43,670 nucleotides of DNA, from positions 45,473 to 89,142 of the forward strand of contig JABDCI010000001.1 of the NCBI GenBank assembly GCA_013288215.1, in the 5' to 3' direction. Source of the DNA: Verrucomicrobiota bacterium. GTDB taxonomy: Bacteria > Verrucomicrobiota > Verrucomicrobiia > JABWAM01. Both the position numbers and the translations under genes were made by a program. A model generated the notes under the pieces. That model saw only the letters and a list, made by a program, of their open reading frames with translations, did no database searches and had not been told where the DNA came from. Shown here piece by piece: positions 28,887-38,114 of the stretch; the first letter of the stretch is position 1, and every line of letters begins with the position of its first letter.

Positions 28887-29648
28887 TTATGGAGAAGGCG
28901 CCGCCGGAGTGCCTGGCGTGGGAGCGGGCGTGCCCGGTTGAGACGGAGCAGGGGCTGTTGGCGCTCCCGCTGCAACGGGAGCCGGCTGAATGGTTTCTTT
29001 TGCAAACATCGCGTCCACTCGTGCCGTACACGTATGCGCAAAATCATTCCAATCGGAGCTCACCTTTTCCCCTTCGACCGAAATTCCGATGCGGACCGCC
29101 AGGGGGCCATGCTCGTCATCCGACCATCCGTCCGACCATTCGGCCTTCGCTTCACTCCAAAACTGGACTCGGAATGATTGCACGTTTTCCAAAAGTACCA
29201 CTTGGCGCTGCCAGTTGCCGTCTTCCATCGTGAACGGCCCCGCTAACATGACAAGCTGCCGCTTGCCGTTCTCTCCGTTGAGCAGCTGGAGTTGAATGCG
29301 TTCCAATGGCGCGCGATCGGACGAAGTTGCGGCGTCGGGCGAGAGGGCGGTGACAAAAGAAACCTTGTCTCCTCCCAGACCACCGCTGCGATCGTCTTGA
29401 GCAACCCATGTGTAAATATCTTGTGGCTGCTTGTGATAAACAGCGGCCGTGATGGATTCCGAGAGCCGCTTGAGAACAAAGTCTGCACGAGCGTCGCTCC
29501 CCTCCCCATTCATCACGCGCTCTGCGGCGCGCCAGCTCGCCATCCAGACCGAAGCCACGCAAACCATGAGCAGGGCAAAAATGATAACGGAAATCATCGC
29601 TTCGAGAAGCGTGAACGCGGGACATGAAGATCGGCATGGTGTCGTCAT
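28887..29648 (-). CDS. gspJ: Minor pseudopilin GspJ
   Basis: CPAFTLLEAMISVIIFALLMVCVASVWMASWRAAERV; position between gspI and gspK. Confidence 0.85.
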   Translation of the reverse strand: MTTPCRSSCPAFTLLEAMISVIIFALLMVCVASVWMASWRAAERVMNGEGSDARADFVLKRLSESITAAVYHKQPQDIYTWVAQDDRSGGLGGDKVSFVTALSPDAATSSDRAPLERIQLQLLNGENGKRQLVMLAGPFTMEDGNWQRQVVLLENVQSFRVQFWSEAKAEWSDGWSDDEHGPLAVRIGISVEGEKVSSDWNDFAHTCTARVDAMFAKETIQPAPVAAGAPTAPAPSQPGTPAPTPGTPAAPSP

Positions 29649-30052
29649 GCGTTCTTGGTGGACCGAGGCACGAATCCGATGAAGGATCGATCGATCGCGC
29701 TGCCGCCTTCGTTCCAGCGGATCGTGAATTCATATTTGAGAATTTTCGGGTCGTCGGTCGATTGAACCTCGTTTCGCCAATGATAGGACCGACCTCCCAC
29801 GGTCACATCGCCTTCCTCCAAACCGGTCTTTACTTCGTCAAGCTTGACGTTCTCTAAACGCCAGTCCACCAATTTGGTTTCCACAATATTCAGCGCAATT
29901 TGAAGATTTTTCACGGCGGAAAAACCACGAATACACCGACTCACGGCCAAAGAGAGGGCGATGAGGGCGGTAGCGAGGATGACAGTAGCGAGCATCAGCT
30001 CCAGGAGCGTGAATCCCCGCTGCCAGCGGGTGGTTGGAGATTTGCACGTCAT
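29645..30052 (-). CDS. gspI: Minor pseudopilin GspI
   Basis: RGFTLLELMLATVILATALIALSLAVSRCIRGFSAVKNLQIALNIVETKL; ATG at 30052. Confidence 0.85.
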   Translation of the reverse strand: MTCKSPTTRWQRGFTLLELMLATVILATALIALSLAVSRCIRGFSAVKNLQIALNIVETKLVDWRLENVKLDEVKTGLEEGDVTVGGRSYHWRNEVQSTDDPKILKYEFTIRWNEGGSAIDRSFIGFVPRSTKNA

Positions 30053-30072
30053 ATGAAGCTTTAAATTTTTTC

Positions 30073-30552
30073 TTATTTGGCCGGCGCGACGGCATGTTCC
30101 ATGGAAGGCTGGCCAGTCCAGTCGGTTTTCACCTTCCACACGTTGCCATCCGGCCCGACGACGAGAACACTCATTTGCGTGGCGCGTCCGTCAGGAAAGA
30201 AATGCACCGGCTTCATTTCGTCGCGGTCTTCAGGCACGACGCGAATATTTCTGTCGAGCTTCAAAGAAATAAGAGACGCGTTTTCCTGCGAAGAGCTGCT
30301 GTCCGCGCTTTCGGACGGGACGGGGCATGCCGAGACCACACTATTGGTTTCATCGACGGTGACAACCCACTCCACGCCGTCGCGCCACGCCTTGGAATGC
30401 GCCTTCATCCATGTGACGACAATCTCTTGCGCGACGCGGCGGGATTGTTCTGCCTGCCATTTAGACCGCAACGAAATCGTCACTGCCGTGAAGAGCAATC
30501 CAAGGAGGATGATTGCCAGCATCAACTCGAAGAGCGTGAAACCAGGACTCAT
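30073..30552 (-). CDS. gspH: Minor pseudopilin GspH
   Basis: MSPGFTLFELMLAIILLGLLFTAVTISLRSKWQAEQSRRVAQEIVVTWMKAHSKAWRDGV; order G-H-I-J-K. Confidence 0.82.
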   Translation of the reverse strand: MSPGFTLFELMLAIILLGLLFTAVTISLRSKWQAEQSRRVAQEIVVTWMKAHSKAWRDGVEWVVTVDETNSVVSACPVPSESADSSSSQENASLISLKLDRNIRVVPEDRDEMKPVHFFPDGRATQMSVLVVGPDGNVWKVKTDWTGQPSMEHAVAPAK

Positions 30553-30637
30553 CCGAAGCAAACATGGGGATCGAAGCTGAAGGGTGCGGAATAAATCATG
30601 ACCGCCTCTACAGCATGACAGCAAACGGGCGGAAAAC

Positions 30638-31105
30638 TCACCAGTTTTTGATATCGTCTTCGTTTCCGTCGATGCCATCCGGTCCTTTCGAGCTGAGATC
30701 GTAGGTATCCGTATTGTGTTGGCCGGGGCATACATAAATATAATCGTTATTCCATGGGTCTTTCGGGATGACCTTCGAATCGAAATACGGCCTCCAATTT
30801 AAAGCAGGTGGATCGCCAGAGGGCTTTTCAGCAAGCGCCTTCAATCCCTGCTCGGTGCTCGGAAAATGGCCGTTCTCCATTTCATAAAGACCCAATGAGG
30901 TCTTAAAGGTTCCGTTTATCATCGCATTGGCCGTCTTAATCCCGGCGTTCCTAACAGTTCCAGTCAACCTCGGAATCAGAAATGCCAACAGCATGCCGAT
31001 GATGATCACCACCGACATGATTTCGAGCAGCGTGAACGCTTTGCGGCTATGCAAACGGAAAGAAAAATTGGATGTTTTGTTTGTTTTCAATTTCAAAAAA
31101 TTCAT
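30638..31105 (-). CDS. gspG: Major pseudopilin GspG
   Basis: KAFTLLEIMSVVIIIGMLLAFLIPRL, MENGHFPSTEQGLKALAEKP, IPKDPWNNDYIYVCPGQHNTDTYDLSSKGPDGIDGNEDDIKNW. Confidence 0.95.
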   Translation of the reverse strand: MNFLKLKTNKTSNFSFRLHSRKAFTLLEIMSVVIIIGMLLAFLIPRLTGTVRNAGIKTANAMINGTFKTSLGLYEMENGHFPSTEQGLKALAEKPSGDPPALNWRPYFDSKVIPKDPWNNDYIYVCPGQHNTDTYDLSSKGPDGIDGNEDDIKNW

Positions 31106-31107
31106 AT

Positions 31108-33396
31108 CTATTTCTCGTCTAACAGCTCGGGAACCGGCTCGGCGGGAATGCTGTAAGGAGGGCGTTGCGCCTCAATGTCATCTAGTTGTTTATCCAAAGA
31201 TCTTTCACCGAGAAGCTTCTTGTCAAGGCCTTGCTTTTTGAAAGATTGCAGCATGAGGCGGCGGCGGCGGGCTTCATACGAAGCATCATCGGGCGTGCGC
31301 AGCACTGTCGGTTTCAAAAGCACCATCAACTCGGTTCGAACGAGTTGTTTTGTTGTATTGGAGAAAAGATAACCAATCAGCGGAATGTCGCTCAGAAGAG
31401 GAATGCCCACCTTGGTAACCGTCTCGCTGTTGCTAATCAAACCGCCCAGCACGATGACGGAGCCGTCCTGCACCGAAACCACAGAGCTCGCTTCGCGGCG
31501 TGCAATAATCGGCACTTGATTATTGTTGATGGTCTGCTCTCCACTGATGCTATTGACCTTCTGCAAGATATCCAATACAACCAAGCCATCGGGATTGACA
31601 AGTGGACGCACGTAAAGTTCTGTCGCGATGTCCTTATATTCGTACGACGACTGCAGATTGCCGAGATTACCGGTAATATCGGTTGAGGTTGTGGTGACAA
31701 TAGGCCGGGCTTCTCCCACAATGATCTTGGCTTCCTCATTATGGCTTGTTTGGATGACGGGTTGAGATAAAATTTTGACATTGCTGATCTGTGCCAGAGC
31801 TTGCGCAAGCACATCCATTTTCGTGCTGGTAAGGGTTGCAAAATAGTTCAATCCACTTGCAAGTCCTGTTGGAAGAGTGGCGGCCGAAGCGATCGTTGTG
31901 GCATCGACCGGATTGATCGTCAACGTGCTGTTCAATCCTGCCTGCTTGAGCTGGCCATTGGCGGCGCGAATGAGAAACTCCACACCAAGGGAGTCCGTGC
32001 GATCCAAGGTGACTTCCACGATGATACCTTCCAGCAATACTTGCGCGAGCAGCACATCCACGTCCTTCACGAAACCCTGCACCCACTCGATGTCCTGCGC
32101 CGTGCCCATCACGATGAGGGAATTCGTCCTTGGATCCGCATAGACCACCAAGTCTTCCCTCTTGTTGGCCCCCAGGCCTTCCTTGCCTGCGGCTGTGCTC
32201 GCGTTCGACAAACCCGAGGGAGGGGAAGGTTGGTTGGGAGGATTGCGTTGATTGGGATTGGAATTATAAGCGCTTGGACTCTCCTCACCTTTGACACGTT
32301 CCTTTTTATTCTTACCTGCAGAACCGCCACGACCCAGGACTTGATTGAGCAATCCGGCCATGTCTTCGGCATCCGCGTACTTCATCGGGATGGATTTTAA
32401 GATGAGCGGAGCAGCCGTGTCGGCGTCGAGCTTCTCGATCATTTGATCAAAGAACGGAAAATTAATCGCCCGCGTGAGCAGGATGATCTGGTTCGTACGC
32501 TCATCTGAAGTGAGCGTGACCTTTCCCACAACAACGGCTTCCTCACTGAACTCTCCGCTTGCGCCACCGGGAGTTGGCATGAGCGTGGGTGGAACCTCTG
32601 GCTGCCCAGGAATTCCTGGGGCCATTCCAGGAACTCCCGGCTGTTTCGCCGCCTGTTGGTTGCCAAGCGAAGAATTGAGCAATTCCGTGATGCGAGCGAC
32701 CACATCCTTCGCCTTCGCGTTTTTGAGCTTGTAAAATTTAGATTTGACCGTCGCTTCGAGAGGCCGGTCCAAATGATTGATGATTTTCTCGATTTCGATC
32801 AGGTTCGCCGATGTGTCCGTGATGAGGAGTGTGTTCGTGCGAGGGAAAGGCATGATCTGGCCATAGGCATGAATCACAGGCTGAAGGCTAGCCTGTATGT
32901 CCGTAGCTTTGGCAAAATTCAGTTGGAAGATCTTGCTCATGACTTGATCGGCAGCAGCGAGTTTCTCATCGCCCGTGATCACATTCACACCTTCCTGACG
33001 TACGCTTGGGGAGGGAACCACCTTAAAAAATTTTTCGCCAAGATGGACAATCGAAAAATTATTAGCCGACAACACGTTCTGGATTGCGATGATCGCATCC
33101 TCATGTGTGAGGGGGCCATTGCTTTGGATGACGATTCTTCCCGAAAGATTGCTGCCATGGATGGCGGTGCGTCCCGTCAAATTACTATAAAATTCAATGA
33201 TTTGCTCGAGTGTGGCATTTGGAAAATTGATCTGAACGGGCTGGTTGCCGGTCAGGGCTGGGGACGCGGGAGATGCCGCAGGAGATGCTGATGGTGAAGG
33301 AGCCTCCACAAGAGTCGGCGCATAGGCTTGAGTCGCCCCCCCTGCGAGCAACAAAAAGGCGCTCAAAACGCCGGCCCAATATCGAATCGATCTCAT
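31108..33396 (-). CDS. gspD: Type II secretion secretin GspD
   Basis: Signal peptide MRSIRYWAGVLSAFLLLAGGATQAYA; N-domains; VLLEGIIVEVTLDRTDSLGVEF; VPIIARREASSVVSVQDGSVIVLGGLISNSETVTKVGIPLLSDIPLIGYLFSNTT. Confidence 0.95.
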   Translation of the reverse strand: MRSIRYWAGVLSAFLLLAGGATQAYAPTLVEAPSPSASPAASPASPALTGNQPVQINFPNATLEQIIEFYSNLTGRTAIHGSNLSGRIVIQSNGPLTHEDAIIAIQNVLSANNFSIVHLGEKFFKVVPSPSVRQEGVNVITGDEKLAAADQVMSKIFQLNFAKATDIQASLQPVIHAYGQIMPFPRTNTLLITDTSANLIEIEKIINHLDRPLEATVKSKFYKLKNAKAKDVVARITELLNSSLGNQQAAKQPGVPGMAPGIPGQPEVPPTLMPTPGGASGEFSEEAVVVGKVTLTSDERTNQIILLTRAINFPFFDQMIEKLDADTAAPLILKSIPMKYADAEDMAGLLNQVLGRGGSAGKNKKERVKGEESPSAYNSNPNQRNPPNQPSPPSGLSNASTAAGKEGLGANKREDLVVYADPRTNSLIVMGTAQDIEWVQGFVKDVDVLLAQVLLEGIIVEVTLDRTDSLGVEFLIRAANGQLKQAGLNSTLTINPVDATTIASAATLPTGLASGLNYFATLTSTKMDVLAQALAQISNVKILSQPVIQTSHNEEAKIIVGEARPIVTTTSTDITGNLGNLQSSYEYKDIATELYVRPLVNPDGLVVLDILQKVNSISGEQTINNNQVPIIARREASSVVSVQDGSVIVLGGLISNSETVTKVGIPLLSDIPLIGYLFSNTTKQLVRTELMVLLKPTVLRTPDDASYEARRRRLMLQSFKKQGLDKKLLGERSLDKQLDDIEAQRPPYSIPAEPVPELLDEK

Positions 33397-33447
33397 CGGC
33401 CATCCAAATATAGTACACACAAAGTCGATTCCAAGTCTAATTCCTGG

Positions 33448-33897
33448 TTATGCAAGTGCTTGAGCCCGACCTTTTTTTGAAAGAATCAACCCCAACCCCG
33501 CAAGGATCAAAAGATCCCTCATCAACCATATCGGATAGTTCGACCCCCCACTTGAGACACCAAAGCACCCACACTGCAAATCCAGTCCCCGCATCCAGCT
33601 AACACAGAGTGCCGCCACAAAAATCACCATCAATCCAACCAAAATCCACGTCGCTCCCATAAAAAATCGTTTACAAAAGAAACAGAGGCCGCACATGATT
33701 TCGATCCACGGCAAGTACCAGGCAAGCGCCATGGAAGCGGTGGTTGGAAGGATTTGATAATTACTGATGTCCATAAAAAAACGTCCGGGATCCCACGCTT
33801 TGATGACTCCGGCAGAAAGAAAGATGCCGCCCAAAATCCAGCGAAGAAGAGTCCACCCCATGGATTTTAAGGATGCGCGCGTTTCCATGATTCCCAT
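33448..33897 (-). CDS. MauE/DoxX-like integral membrane protein
   Basis: Four hydrophobic helices, FLSAGVIKAWDPGRFFMDISNYQILP and MRGLDLQCGCFG motif. Confidence 0.75.
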   Translation of the reverse strand: MGIMETRASLKSMGWTLLRWILGGIFLSAGVIKAWDPGRFFMDISNYQILPTTASMALAWYLPWIEIMCGLCFFCKRFFMGATWILVGLMVIFVAALCVSWMRGLDLQCGCFGVSSGGSNYPIWLMRDLLILAGLGLILSKKGRAQALA

Positions 33898-34274
33898 CCT
33901 CCTTTCAAAAGATAGACGGGATCGAGCCCCGTTTTTTTAAGACGTTGCGCCACCGAGAGACTTGCGTTGCAATGCGCATCGCAATAAACAACCAACGGGG
34001 TTTTCCCGTTCGAAGCCATGATCACCGGACCCAGGAGTTCATTCCACTTGTCCTCGTTGAGGAGCAGGGCACCTGGAATGTGACCTTGGTCGTATTCCGT
34101 GGAAACGCGCGCATCAATCCAGATCACGGAAGTTTTCCAGGCTTCCACCTGCGACAACGACACTTCGCCTTCCCAAAATGGCTGGGGTTTGTGTGGATTC
34201 AACCATAAGGATGCAAGCGTCCCCATCAGGGCGAGCCATGCGATCACGACGATCTCTCGAAACAAACCATGCAT
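33867..34274 (-). CDS. Membrane-anchored rhodanese-domain protein
   Basis: N-terminal TM; VIWIDARVSTEYDQGHIPGALLLNEDKW, TPLVVYCDAHCNASLSVAQRLKKTGLDPVYLLKGGWESW. Confidence 0.85.
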   Translation of the reverse strand: MHGLFREIVVIAWLALMGTLASLWLNPHKPQPFWEGEVSLSQVEAWKTSVIWIDARVSTEYDQGHIPGALLLNEDKWNELLGPVIMASNGKTPLVVYCDAHCNASLSVAQRLKKTGLDPVYLLKGGWESWKRAHP

Positions 34275-34330
34275 TTGTTCATTTTAAAAGGGTTCGCGTC
34301 AAATCACGACGCAAATCCGTGCCGCGTCTC

Positions 34331-35098
34331 CTAACGGGATGGCGTAGGCTGAATCGTCGCGCCGCGCACGGCTGCAAACGCGTTGTAGGATCGCGGCTTC
34401 TCTGATGGAAAATCTGTTCGAAGAACGAGGGTGGCCATGACCGGTTCAGAGGTGTTTTCAGGTTTGACGCGAATTTGATATTCCCGGCCCGGAACCACTT
34501 CCATGAGCTCCGGCTTGAGCTTTTCGTTGTTCGACTCAACCGCGATGACATGCACGTTCGTCGCGATACCAATTTGGATGTTGATCATCTTGGACTCCGC
34601 TGCTTCATCCTGGTTCCAAAAGACAAATGCCGGATTGAAAAGCAGCACTTCGGGAATGTGAATATTCATTTTAAGGAGAACCATGGACTCGCGCGGGTCA
34701 TTGGTCATCACCATGATCTCTTTGTGCTGGTCACCCAAACGCTGGCCGATGTCGAACGTGACGGTAATTTCGCCGCTTTCTGCAGGTGCGTACAATTTTT
34801 TAGGGAGGCTCGCCGTCGTGCAGCCGCATGAGGTTCGCACGGAGTCGATCTGAACGGGATAATCGCCCATGTTCCGGAAAACATAGCGTCCCACCACATT
34901 CGTATCGGCAACCGTGGGATGAAATTCCATTTCACGCGCTTCCCAACGGAGCTGCGCGCAGGCGGGGATGGTACAGGCGCACCACAGAAGGAATCGGAAA
35001 AGTCGACTCACAGACGGTGAAGGATAAGACACCGCGACCAAAAAACCAATGACAATACGACAAAACCTTCCGGGTGATTCCTCACCCAAAAGGTTCAC
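34331..35098 (-). CDS. DUF1573-domain protein
   Basis: YVFRNMGDYPVQIDSVRTSCGCTTASLPKKLYAPAESGEITVTFDIGQRLGDQHKEIMVMTNDPRE; start uncertain. Confidence 0.85.
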   Translation of the reverse strand: MNLLGEESPGRFCRIVIGFLVAVSYPSPSVSRLFRFLLWCACTIPACAQLRWEAREMEFHPTVADTNVVGRYVFRNMGDYPVQIDSVRTSCGCTTASLPKKLYAPAESGEITVTFDIGQRLGDQHKEIMVMTNDPRESMVLLKMNIHIPEVLLFNPAFVFWNQDEAAESKMINIQIGIATNVHVIAVESNNEKLKPELMEVVPGREYQIRVKPENTSEPVMATLVLRTDFPSEKPRSYNAFAAVRGATIQPTPSR

Positions 35099-35165
35099 TA
35101 CGAGCTTTTTCGCTGATGGCTTGGCTTCGCCGGTTGTTTAAAGAGGCTTTGGCCTATTTCTTTTT

Positions 35166-35540
35166 TTAGGACTGCCCATGTCCCGCTCCCACAAAATCTT
35201 CATGGTTTTCCCCTTGCGCCTCGGTGGATGACCGCTCGATAGGGTTCACCTTGGCACCCGAACGGTCGGTTTGATTGTGCTGAGCCTGTCGCTCGACACT
35301 TCCACCACCACGCGACTGGCCGCCTTTTCGGCCGATTTGGGCCATATGCTCGCGGTTCGAACTCACTGCCTGCCCGCCTTTGCGTCCAATTTCGGACATG
35401 TGCTGACGATTCGAACTCACAGCAACTCCCCCTTTTCGCCCGATTTCCGCCATATGCTCGCGATTGCGGCTTACGGCTTGTCCTCCTTTGCGACCTGCCT
35501 CCTGTCTGGATTGGGTGTGTTTGTTCTCGTGTTCTGGCAT
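35166..35540 (-). CDS. KGG-repeat stress-induced protein
   Basis: Tandem 18-aa repeats GRKGGQAVSRNREHMAEI / GRKGGVAVSSNRQHMSEI / GRKGGQAVSSNREHMAQI / GRKGGQSRGG. Confidence 0.88.
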   Translation of the reverse strand: MPEHENKHTQSRQEAGRKGGQAVSRNREHMAEIGRKGGVAVSSNRQHMSEIGRKGGQAVSSNREHMAQIGRKGGQSRGGGSVERQAQHNQTDRSGAKVNPIERSSTEAQGENHEDFVGAGHGQS

Positions 35541-35659
35541 GATAATATCTCCTGTGAAAATTGCCTTTCTTGTTTAACTTAAGTCCATTCGCAATTCGCA
35601 CCATCAGGAAGCACCCCCTTTTTTACGGGGAATTTTCAGGCATTTCCACTGGGGAAAAA

Positions 35660-35677
35660 CCTTATGGAATCATAAGG
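35660..35677. promoter_or_regulatory. Perfect palindrome upstream of the KGG-repeat gene
   Basis: CCTTATG-GAAT-CATAAGG, 120 bp upstream of the start at 35540. Confidence 0.45.
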
Positions 35678-35735
35678 GAACGAATGCATTCAAGAATGCT
35701 CTGGGCTCAGCATTACCCATCTCAGATTTCGTTGC

Positions 35736-35758
35736 GATCCCCTTCGCGGATCTTTTTT
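35736..35758 (+). terminator. Weak terminator-like hairpin
   Basis: GATCC-CCTTCGC-GGATC followed by TTTTTT; no plus-strand gene recognised upstream. Confidence 0.3.
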
Positions 35759-35899
35759 AATTCGCGCCAATGACAGTGGACAAGCGGCAAAGAACGCGCA
35801 GGCTATGGAGAAGAACTACTTAAACGGCTCTCTACGGATTTAACCGAGAAATTTGGACGTTGTTTTTCCGAACGAAATCTTGAAAACCCTTAAATGTCA

Positions 35900-37264
35900 C
35901 TAGAATTTGTAAGCTGTGCCAAGAGTCACTAAGTGACATGTGAAATCACGTCCCACCGGCTGGATTGCTCCCGGCATATAAGCGCTTCCGCCGCGATCCA
36001 CCGAATATCCAAAATCCATGGTGACGTGCTTATTGAGCTGATAGACCAGCGTGGTTCCCACTGTGTTCACAGAATCATCCCGTCCTGGAGGAGTGTATGA
36101 ATCGTAATCAACTTCGGCATGTTGGATAAAGATCTCAGAGCTAAAATCCTTGGTCCATTGGCGCTTATATCCCATGCGATAGGTCTCATCCTGATAGGTC
36201 GCCACGCTAGTGCTCGATAACCATTGCCACTGCTTGGCCAGGAATGAAAGCGTGTCATTGCGGGTCAAAAGGAAGGTCGCCTTGGAATCGCAGAAAATTC
36301 GGTTAAAATTCCGGTCTTCGTTCACCGCAGAGTCGGTCGGAATGTCGTTTCCATAGTGACGGAAATCGGGACCGGCGCTGATTTCCAATTTGAGCCAGGG
36401 CCATGGCTTGCCTTCAAGACCAACCAAGGCGCGCTGGTAGTTGTTATTATCGCTGCCTCCACTGCCCGTCGGGCCTTGATTGTTGCCAAAGATACTCTGC
36501 CCCTGATGGCCTGCGCGGTAGCCAAGGGTGACCGCAAAGTCCTTGGTGAAATGGTAGCCGACGTCCGGACCGACATTCACATCAAAGCGGTCAATAAAAT
36601 TTAGATAGCCTGGAACCATGCTCATCAAGCGGGTCCCGAAATCCTGATAGAGGGTTTGGGCTGTCGTGCGAACAAACCAATCCTTACTGATGTCATAGCA
36701 GAGCGACAATTTGCCGATTTCATCAAGGTGGGAACGGCGGCCCCAGGCCGCCCTCGCAGCATAACCGTTGTAGCCGTTGGGATAAGCCAGTGACACGGTA
36801 TTTCCATCCACGACTGTAAAAAGGTTGGAGAGATCATACGAAAAATCACCAGCCTCGCCTTTGATCAGGTTGCTGATGTTATGGGCGGTGTTGTTTTCAC
36901 CTGTTTCGGCATGGTAGTAGCTGATGACAGGATTATAGCAGAGAGTCAATTTTTCCAACCCGGCGTCCTTGTCGCCAATCATGGGAACAAAGTTGATATC
37001 GATCTTCGGGCTGATCGTGGAAATCATGGAGTCCCGGTTGGCGAGGGGAGGAACGTTGCTATCATAAACGTTGCTGTCGTAGCTTTCACGAAAGGTCAGC
37101 GAAAGCTCGGTGAGCCAATCCGGCTTCCAATCCTCTGAATCAGCTTTCGTAACAACAGGCGCGGTCTTCTTTTCCCCCGCCACAACCTTGGAACCGTCAT
37201 CCGACCGCAGGGGCAAAATGGCCAGCACCAGAATTCCAAATAAGAAATAGATGTATGTTTTCAT
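35900..37264 (-). CDS. Outer-membrane beta-barrel protein
   Basis: Signal peptide MKTYIYFLFGILVLAILPLRSD; alternating strands, ending in aromatic residue (LGTAYKF). Confidence 0.75.
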   Translation of the reverse strand: MKTYIYFLFGILVLAILPLRSDDGSKVVAGEKKTAPVVTKADSEDWKPDWLTELSLTFRESYDSNVYDSNVPPLANRDSMISTISPKIDINFVPMIGDKDAGLEKLTLCYNPVISYYHAETGENNTAHNISNLIKGEAGDFSYDLSNLFTVVDGNTVSLAYPNGYNGYAARAAWGRRSHLDEIGKLSLCYDISKDWFVRTTAQTLYQDFGTRLMSMVPGYLNFIDRFDVNVGPDVGYHFTKDFAVTLGYRAGHQGQSIFGNNQGPTGSGGSDNNNYQRALVGLEGKPWPWLKLEISAGPDFRHYGNDIPTDSAVNEDRNFNRIFCDSKATFLLTRNDTLSFLAKQWQWLSSTSVATYQDETYRMGYKRQWTKDFSSEIFIQHAEVDYDSYTPPGRDDSVNTVGTTLVYQLNKHVTMDFGYSVDRGGSAYMPGAIQPVGRDFTCHLVTLGTAYKF

Positions 37265-37291
37265 TTTATTTAATCCAACGGGTGTCAATTC

Positions 37292-37315
37292 ATATACGAT
37301 CTAATTGATCGTTAT
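37292..37315. promoter_or_regulatory. Candidate Rrf2-family operator upstream of the beta-barrel gene
   Basis: ATATACGATC-TAATT-GATCGTTAT; exact core ACGATC/GATCGT; shares ATATACGAT with the site at 37795-37819. Confidence 0.5.
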
Positions 37316-37331
37316 TTTCTAAAAAAGGGGG

Positions 37332-37796
37332 TTAGATGCCATCTCCTGCACTAAATTCATGCGCAAACACTTCTGCGGAGGTTACAGGAAGATTGAGGTA
37401 GACGGCGGCGAGAGAGGCTTTATCCATCAGACGAGCAATGTAATTACGCACGTCGAGAAAAAGCCTTTGAAAACGACATTTTCCTTCCTGGCTACAGGGT
37501 GCATAGGCTGTTACAGAAACACAGCCCGTAGGCGCGAGGATGCCGTCAAAATGGCGAATCACCTCTCCCATCGTGATCTGATTGGGTTCTCTGGAAAGGA
37601 AGTAGCCGCCTTCCTTGCCAGCGGAACTGCTGACCCAACCTTTTGCTTTCATTTCGAGCATGATTTGTTCAAGAAAACGTTTTGGTACATCGTTGCGCGC
37701 AGCAAGTTCTCGAATCGAAACGGGACGATGACCATCCTGTCCGATCAGATCAAAAAGAACGCGTAATGCATAATCGGTTTTCTTTGAAATTTTCAT
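37332..37796 (-). CDS. Rrf2-family transcriptional regulator with candidate Fe-S/redox cysteines
   Basis: MKISKKTDYALRVLFDLIGQDGHRPVSIRELAARNDVPKRFLEQIMLEMKAKGWVSSSAGKEGGYFLSREPNQITMGEVIRHFDG; GCVSVTAYAPCSQEGKCRF. Confidence 0.93.
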   Translation of the reverse strand: MKISKKTDYALRVLFDLIGQDGHRPVSIRELAARNDVPKRFLEQIMLEMKAKGWVSSSAGKEGGYFLSREPNQITMGEVIRHFDGILAPTGCVSVTAYAPCSQEGKCRFQRLFLDVRNYIARLMDKASLAAVYLNLPVTSAEVFAHEFSAGDGI

Positions 37797-37819
37797 ATAC
37801 GACTTTTTTAATCGTATAT
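37795..37819. promoter_or_regulatory. Candidate Rrf2 autoregulatory operator
   Basis: Perfect inverted repeat ATATACGA-CTTTTTTAA-TCGTATAT overlapping the rrf2 start codon and leader. Confidence 0.6.
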
Positions 37820-38114
37820 CAGAAATACGTCAAGCGAAATTGGATTGATGAGCGAGTGGGGGGCCAACTTTGAACTGTCAGTAAAGTCATCCTGACAGCC
37901 ACCCTCAAGAAAAAAAGTTTCCCTATCTTGCTGATTCATTTGCAAGAAACGTCCCTCGAATCTTTCGAAGATTTCAGCATTGACGCTGTTTTTCTAACAG
38001 CTCACAAACAGGGTGCCGTTCCCAAGGATGAGGCAACCATAGTCTCAACCTTTCGTCGCACAATTGTAACAATCTTCACATCTGTTTGTAACAATTCATT
38101 TATACGATTCCGCA

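Noticed and set aside
32200-32640. Pro/Gly/Asn-rich low-complexity region in GspD considered as a separate insertion
   Set aside because: In frame and typical of a secretin linker between N-domains; no boundary repeats seen
35290-35500. Regular short repeats considered as a CRISPR-like array
   Set aside because: The 54-nt periodicity is continuous and in frame, encoding KGG repeats with no spacers
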